This document shows positions 60,611-64,000 of a stretch of 64,000 nt of DNA, piece after piece. The stretch lies in the NCBI GenBank assembly GCA_025060015.1, contig JANXDB010000054.1, positions 1 through 64,000 on the forward strand, in the 5' to 3' direction. The notes under the pieces were generated by a model. That model was not told the origin of the DNA and searched no databases. It saw nothing but the letters and a program-made list of their open reading frames with translations. This stretch comes from Caldimicrobium sp. (GTDB taxonomy: Bacteria > Desulfobacterota > Thermodesulfobacteria > Thermodesulfobacteriales > Thermodesulfobacteriaceae). The translations under genes were made by a program, and so were the position numbers. Position 1 is the stretch's first letter. Each line of letters starts with the position of its first letter.

Positions 60611-60665
60611 TTTAACATTATTTTAACACTGATTTAAAGATCATTTAAATCTTGCACTCTATCTT
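60611..60665 (+). promoter_or_regulatory. Pho-box-like direct repeats and promoter of pstSCAB
   Basis: TTTAACA (60611), TTTAACA (60622), TTTAAAG (60633) and TTTAAAT (60644) are spaced exactly 11 bp apart. A -10-like TATCTT follows at 60660-60665, about 10 bp after the last repeat, and no good -35 is present. Direct repeats with 11-bp period replacing the -35 are the hallmark of PhoB/PhoP-activated promoters, and TTAACA is the Bacillus-type half site. The pstS start is 28 bp downstream with a GGAGGTG site. Confidence 0.8.
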
Positions 60666-60693
60666 TTAAAGCAAAAATCCATGGAGGTGTTTT

Positions 60694-61704
60694 ATGAGGA
60701 GTAAACTTTTAAGCAAGAAAGTTTTAGCGATTTTAGCTGGTGTTGGTGTCTTGGGAAGTGTTACTCAGGGTGTATCCTCTCCTTTAATTAAAATTGACGG
60801 CTCATCTACTGTTTATCCTATAACAGAAGGAGTGGCAGAGGAGTTTCAGAAGGCCAAAAAAGGAGCGGTAAAGGTCACTGTGGGTATTTCTGGAACTGGT
60901 GGAGGATTCAAGAAGTTCTGCAGAGGAGAAACAGATGTGCAAAATGCTTCTAGACCAATCCTCAAGAAGGAGATGGAAGAGTGCAAGAAAAATGGTATAA
61001 GCTACATAGAGCTTCCAGTGGCCTATGATGGCCTGGCTGTAGTTGTAAATCCCAAAAATAACTGGGCAACTTGCATGACAGTGGAACAGTTAAAAGAGGT
61101 TTGGAAACCTGAATCTCAGGGCAAAAAGATTGCCTGGTCAGATCTTGATCCCAAATGGCCAAAGGAGGATATCAAACTCTGCGGTCCTGGATCAGATTCA
61201 GGAACCTTTGATTATTTCACCGAGGCTATCATGGGCAAGGCCAAATCTCAGAGAGGTGATTATCTTGCCTCGGAAGATGATAATGTCCTTGTTCAGTTTG
61301 CCCAGAAAGAGAAAGGCTCCCTTTGTTACTTCGGTTTAGCCTATGTGGAGGAGAACAAAGGAAAAGTTAAGGCCATTCAGATTAAGAACCCCAAGACTGG
61401 AAAATGTGTCTCTCCTTCCGCAGAGACCGTTAGATCTGGTGAGTATAATCCACTTTCAAGGCCCCTTTTCATCTATGTTAACGTAAAAGCCATGGATAGG
61501 CCAGAGGTCAAAGAGTTTGTCGATTTCTATCTCAAGAATGCAGGAAAGATATCCAAACAGGTGGGATATATACCTCTTCCTGAGAAGGCCTACGACCTTG
61601 GTAGGAAGAGAGTTGCAGATAAGAAAATTGGAACAGTCTTTGGGGGAGAGCCAGAGGTTGGCTTAACAGTGGAAGAACTCCTCAAGAGAGAGGCAAAAGA
61701 GTAA
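60694..61704 (+). CDS. pstS: Phosphate ABC transporter, periplasmic binding protein
   Basis: 336 residues with a signal peptide (about 1-28, basic start RSKLLSKK then [20 protein letters not shown]). [21 protein letters not shown] near 32 and [26 protein letters not shown] near 65-90 form the phosphate site with its Ser/Thr/Asp ligands. [18 protein letters not shown] near 160 closes it. It is the SphX/PstS type of about 330 residues. First gene of pstSCAB, under the Pho-type promoter. Confidence 0.97.
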   Translation: MRSKLLSKKVLAILAGVGVLGSVTQGVSSPLIKIDGSSTVYPITEGVAEEFQKAKKGAVKVTVGISGTGGGFKKFCRGETDVQNASRPILKKEMEECKKNGISYIELPVAYDGLAVVVNPKNNWATCMTVEQLKEVWKPESQGKKIAWSDLDPKWPKEDIKLCGPGSDSGTFDYFTEAIMGKAKSQRGDYLASEDDNVLVQFAQKEKGSLCYFGLAYVEENKGKVKAIQIKNPKTGKCVSPSAETVRSGEYNPLSRPLFIYVNVKAMDRPEVKEFVDFYLKNAGKISKQVGYIPLPEKAYDLGRKRVADKKIGTVFGGEPEVGLTVEELLKREAKE

Positions 61705-61718
61705 GAGAGCCAATTTCC

Positions 61719-62636
61719 ATGAAGATAGAGACCAAGAAAAAGCTTGATCTGATTTTTAAGGCCTTTCTTATTGTTACCAGTATATCCTCCATTGCGGTAA
61801 CCATAGGCATAGTGGTTGCCCTAACGGAGGATACCATCAGATTCTTCCTTCATCCAGAGGGTGGGGGCTTCCCCACCTCCATTATTAAGTTCTTCACCGA
61901 AAGCGAATGGACACCTACCTTTATCAACAAGAAGATAGGTATTTGGCCCCTTCTTGCTGGAACCTTTCTCATCGCTGCCATTGCAGGGCTGATTGCCATC
62001 CCCATGGGATTGATCATCGCGGTCTATCTTAGCGAATTTGCCTCACACAGAGTAAGAGAAGCTGTAAAACCCTGGCTCGAATTCCTAGAGGCTGTACCCA
62101 CGGTAGTTTATGGATATTTTGCCCTTTTAGCCATAACCCCCCTTCTTCAGTGGATCCTTGGTAAATTTGGCATGGAGGTAGAGGGCATGAATGCCCTCTC
62201 ACCTGGTATTGTCTTAGGGGTTATGATTCTACCATTCACTGCCTCAATGGTTGAGGATTCTCTTAAGGGTGTTCCTCAGTATCTGCGAGAAGCTTCCTAT
62301 AGCCTTGGTGCAAGCAAACTCAGGACTGCCTTCGGCGTGGTGGTTCCTGCTGCAAGATCGGGCATTCTAGCCTCATATCTTTTGGGAATTTCACGAGCCC
62401 TGGGTGAAACCATGGTAGTAGCGGTTGCAGCAGGTATGTACCCCAACTTGACCTTGAACCCACTGGAACCTGTCCAAACCATAACAGGTTATATCGTCCA
62501 AGTAGCACTCGGAGATTTACCCTATCTCTCCTTTGAATATCTATCCATCTTTGCCGCTGGCTTTATGCTTTTTTTAATCACCCTGTTTTTCAATCTCACT
62601 GCAGTCTACTTAAAATCAAGGATTGAGAGGTACTAA
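61719..62636 (+). CDS. pstC: Phosphate ABC transporter permease PstC
   Basis: 305 residues with six TM helices. WPLLAGTFLIAAIAGLIAIPMGLIIAVYLSEFA near 74-106 and the coupling loop GVPQYLREASYSLGASKLRTAFGVVVPAARSGILASYLLGISRALGETM near 185-232 (EAA motif) are diagnostic. AVPTVVYGYFAL near 128 is typical of PstC. It follows pstS by 14 bp and is 2 bp before pstA. Confidence 0.97.
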   Translation: MKIETKKKLDLIFKAFLIVTSISSIAVTIGIVVALTEDTIRFFLHPEGGGFPTSIIKFFTESEWTPTFINKKIGIWPLLAGTFLIAAIAGLIAIPMGLIIAVYLSEFASHRVREAVKPWLEFLEAVPTVVYGYFALLAITPLLQWILGKFGMEVEGMNALSPGIVLGVMILPFTASMVEDSLKGVPQYLREASYSLGASKLRTAFGVVVPAARSGILASYLLGISRALGETMVVAVAAGMYPNLTLNPLEPVQTITGYIVQVALGDLPYLSFEYLSIFAAGFMLFLITLFFNLTAVYLKSRIERY

Positions 62637-62638
62637 TA

Positions 62639-63511
62639 ATGAACTACAAAACCTGGGAAAGGCTGTTTAACTGTCTTGGCATTTTTTTAGTGGTTTTCGT
62701 CCTCATATTTTTATTCTCCATAACCTTAAAACTCTTTATTGATGGCTTTCATAGAATCTTTGACTTTAAATTTTATACTTCCTATCCCTCAAGGTTTCCC
62801 AATGAAGCAGGTATTCTTTCCTCCTGGGTTGGAACCTTGTATGTTATGGCAGGAGCAATCTTTTGGTCCATCTTTCTTGGAGTTCCTGCTGGTATTTATT
62901 TAGAAGAATTTGGAGCCAAAGGAAAAATCGCCAAAATCATTGAGGCAAATATTACCAATCTCTCAGCTGTGCCCTCTATTGTGTATGGCTTGCTTGCCCT
63001 TGGGATCTTTGTTTATAGATTTAATTTTGGAGAGAGCATCTTAACCGCAGGCCTTACCTTAGGTCTTCTTATGCTTCCTGTAATCGTTGTGGCAACGAGA
63101 GAGTCTTTGAGAAGAATCCCCCGTGCCATAAGGGAAGGTGCCTATGCGTTGGGAGCAACTAATTATGAACTGGTGTTCCATCATCTGCTTCCATACTCCG
63201 TTGGTGGCATCCTTACAGGAGTTATTATTGCTATCTCACGGGCAATTGGGGAGACAGCGCCTCTCTTAACCATAGGAGCTCTCACCTTTATTGCCTTTCT
63301 ACCGCCTCCACCTTGGGAGGATTTCATAGGGATGCTCAAATCTCCCTTTACAGTTCTTCCCATCCAGATCTTCAACTGGGTATCACGCCCTCAGGAAGCC
63401 TTTCACAAAAATGCAGCCGCAGGTGGTTTTATTCTCCTGGTTCTATGTCTCCTACTCAACTCTGCAAGTTACTACTTGCGTTACAAAGTACGAACAAAAT
63501 ATCATTGGTAA
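62639..63511 (+). CDS. pstA: Phosphate ABC transporter permease PstA
   Basis: 290 residues with six TM helices. GILSSWVGTLYVMAGAIFWSIFLGVPAGIYLEEF near 57-90, NLSAVPSIVYGLLALGIF near 105, and the EAA loop IPRAIREGAYALGATNYELVFHHLLPYSVGGILTGVIIAISRAIGETAPLL near 158-210 identify it. It pairs with PstC in the membrane. Confidence 0.97.
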   Translation: MNYKTWERLFNCLGIFLVVFVLIFLFSITLKLFIDGFHRIFDFKFYTSYPSRFPNEAGILSSWVGTLYVMAGAIFWSIFLGVPAGIYLEEFGAKGKIAKIIEANITNLSAVPSIVYGLLALGIFVYRFNFGESILTAGLTLGLLMLPVIVVATRESLRRIPRAIREGAYALGATNYELVFHHLLPYSVGGILTGVIIAISRAIGETAPLLTIGALTFIAFLPPPPWEDFIGMLKSPFTVLPIQIFNWVSRPQEAFHKNAAAGGFILLVLCLLLNSASYYLRYKVRTKYHW

Positions 63512-63529
63512 TTTAGGGGGTTTAAAGGA

Positions 63530-64000
63530 ATGTCAGATAACATAAAAGTCAAAGTTGAAAACCTTGATTTTTACTATGGAACCTTTCACGCCCTGAAAAA
63601 TATCAATCTTCCCATATACGAAAAGAAGGTAACTGCCATAATAGGCCCCTCTGGCTGTGGAAAAAGTACCCTTCTTCGTTGTTTCAATAGAATGCATGAT
63701 CTATACCCTGGAACTCGCTACGAAGGAGCCATTTATCTCTATCCTGACAAAACCAACATAGTGGCCAAAGGAGTGGAACCCCTCTATATCCGCATGAGGG
63801 TGGGCATGGTCTTTCAAAAACCCAATCCCTTTCCCAAATCAATCTTTGAAAATGTGGCCTATGGCTTGCGTATAAATGGTATCAAAGATAAAAAGGTTAT
63901 TGAAGAAAAGGTTGAAAAGGCTTTAAAGGATGCAGCTCTTTGGGACGAGGTTAAAGAAAGACTTAAGGAAAATGCCTACTCCTTATCAGGTGGCCAACAG
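63530..64000 (+). CDS. pstB: Phosphate ABC transporter ATP-binding protein, truncated by window end
   Basis: 157 codons visible from the ATG at 63530, which has AAAGG a few bases upstream; the rest lies beyond the window. [21 protein letters not shown], Walker [18 protein letters not shown] near 37-45, the Q-loop [24 protein letters not shown] near 95, and the ABC signature SLSGGQQ at the edge. PYIRMRVG and FPKS are typical of PstB. phoU may follow outside the window. Confidence 0.97.
   Translation, partial: MSDNIKVKVENLDFYYGTFHALKNINLPIYEKKVTAIIGPSGCGKSTLLRCFNRMHDLYPGTRYEGAIYLYPDKTNIVAKGVEPLYIRMRVGMVFQKPNPFPKSIFENVAYGLRINGIKDKKVIEEKVEKALKDAALWDEVKERLKENAYSLSGGQQ

Overview
The window looks like part of a compact chromosome from a moderately AT-rich, thermophilic, Gram-negative bacterium with meso-DAP peptidoglycan. 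Gene content and protein style (a long mra/fts operon, a GH57/GT4 glycogen operon, a group 3b-type NiFe hydrogenase, an AmmeMemoRadiSam protein B homologue) remind me of Thermodesulfobacteriota such as Caldimicrobium or Thermodesulfobacterium. That placement is an inference from gene content, not a database match. Genes overlap by a few bases along operons and also tail to tail, and there are no insertion sequences.

Left edge (1-1400): a truncated Rpn-type nuclease gene, an orphan CRISPR array with a decayed leader-distal end, and a remnant of a response-regulator receiver domain. Region 1380-17890 is one minus-strand dcw operon: mraZ, rsmH, ftsL, an ftsI-like gene, murE, murF, mraY, murD, murG, murC, murB, ftsQ, ftsA, ftsZ, then a ParB-domain gene and an AmmB/MEMO gene. 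Two things stand out. The ftsI slot holds a 336-residue protein that keeps the dimerisation-domain signatures but has lost the catalytic part of the transpeptidase, and ftsW is absent from its usual place between murD and murG. The operon has a clear promoter, three MraZ-type operator repeats, and a -35 element embedded in the terminator of the upstream chemoreceptor gene.

17944-19920 is a chemoreceptor split into sensor and signalling parts by apparent frame breaks. 20006-26181 is a nine-gene minus-strand housekeeping operon (FmdB zinc ribbon, DUF1844, ispE, prs, rplY, pth, psiE-like, guaA, a polyprenol/diacylglycerol kinase-like gene). 26600-33788 mixes tRNA-Leu, a Na+/Ca2+ antiporter, tRNA-Glu directly followed by a radical SAM gene, purB, a DUF3782-like nuclease, malate dehydrogenase, arsenate reductase and rsmI. 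33785-39835 carries ispG, a PhnD-like binding protein coupled to a hybrid histidine kinase, NAD kinase and two small envelope proteins. 39909-46884 is a four-gene glycogen operon. 46969-51791 holds ychF, a thioesterase, pyrR, an unrecognised gene, a DUF4198 protein, an MFS transporter and a decayed membrane gene. 51944-55781 encodes a four-subunit NAD(P)-linked NiFe hydrogenase. 56008-60499 has a universal stress protein, then minus-strand mutT, tRNA-Val, rpsF, rpsR, rplI, dnaB and a CheX-like gene. The right edge is the phosphate operon pstSCAB, preceded by four 11-bp-spaced direct repeats that look like a Pho box; pstB runs off the window.

Several operon heads have a good -35/-10 pair so close to the start codon that the mRNA should be leaderless or nearly so (26181, 30743, 46884, possibly 51944), while other genes have strong Shine-Dalgarno sites. 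Promoter, operator and leaderless calls are read by eye from the sequence.
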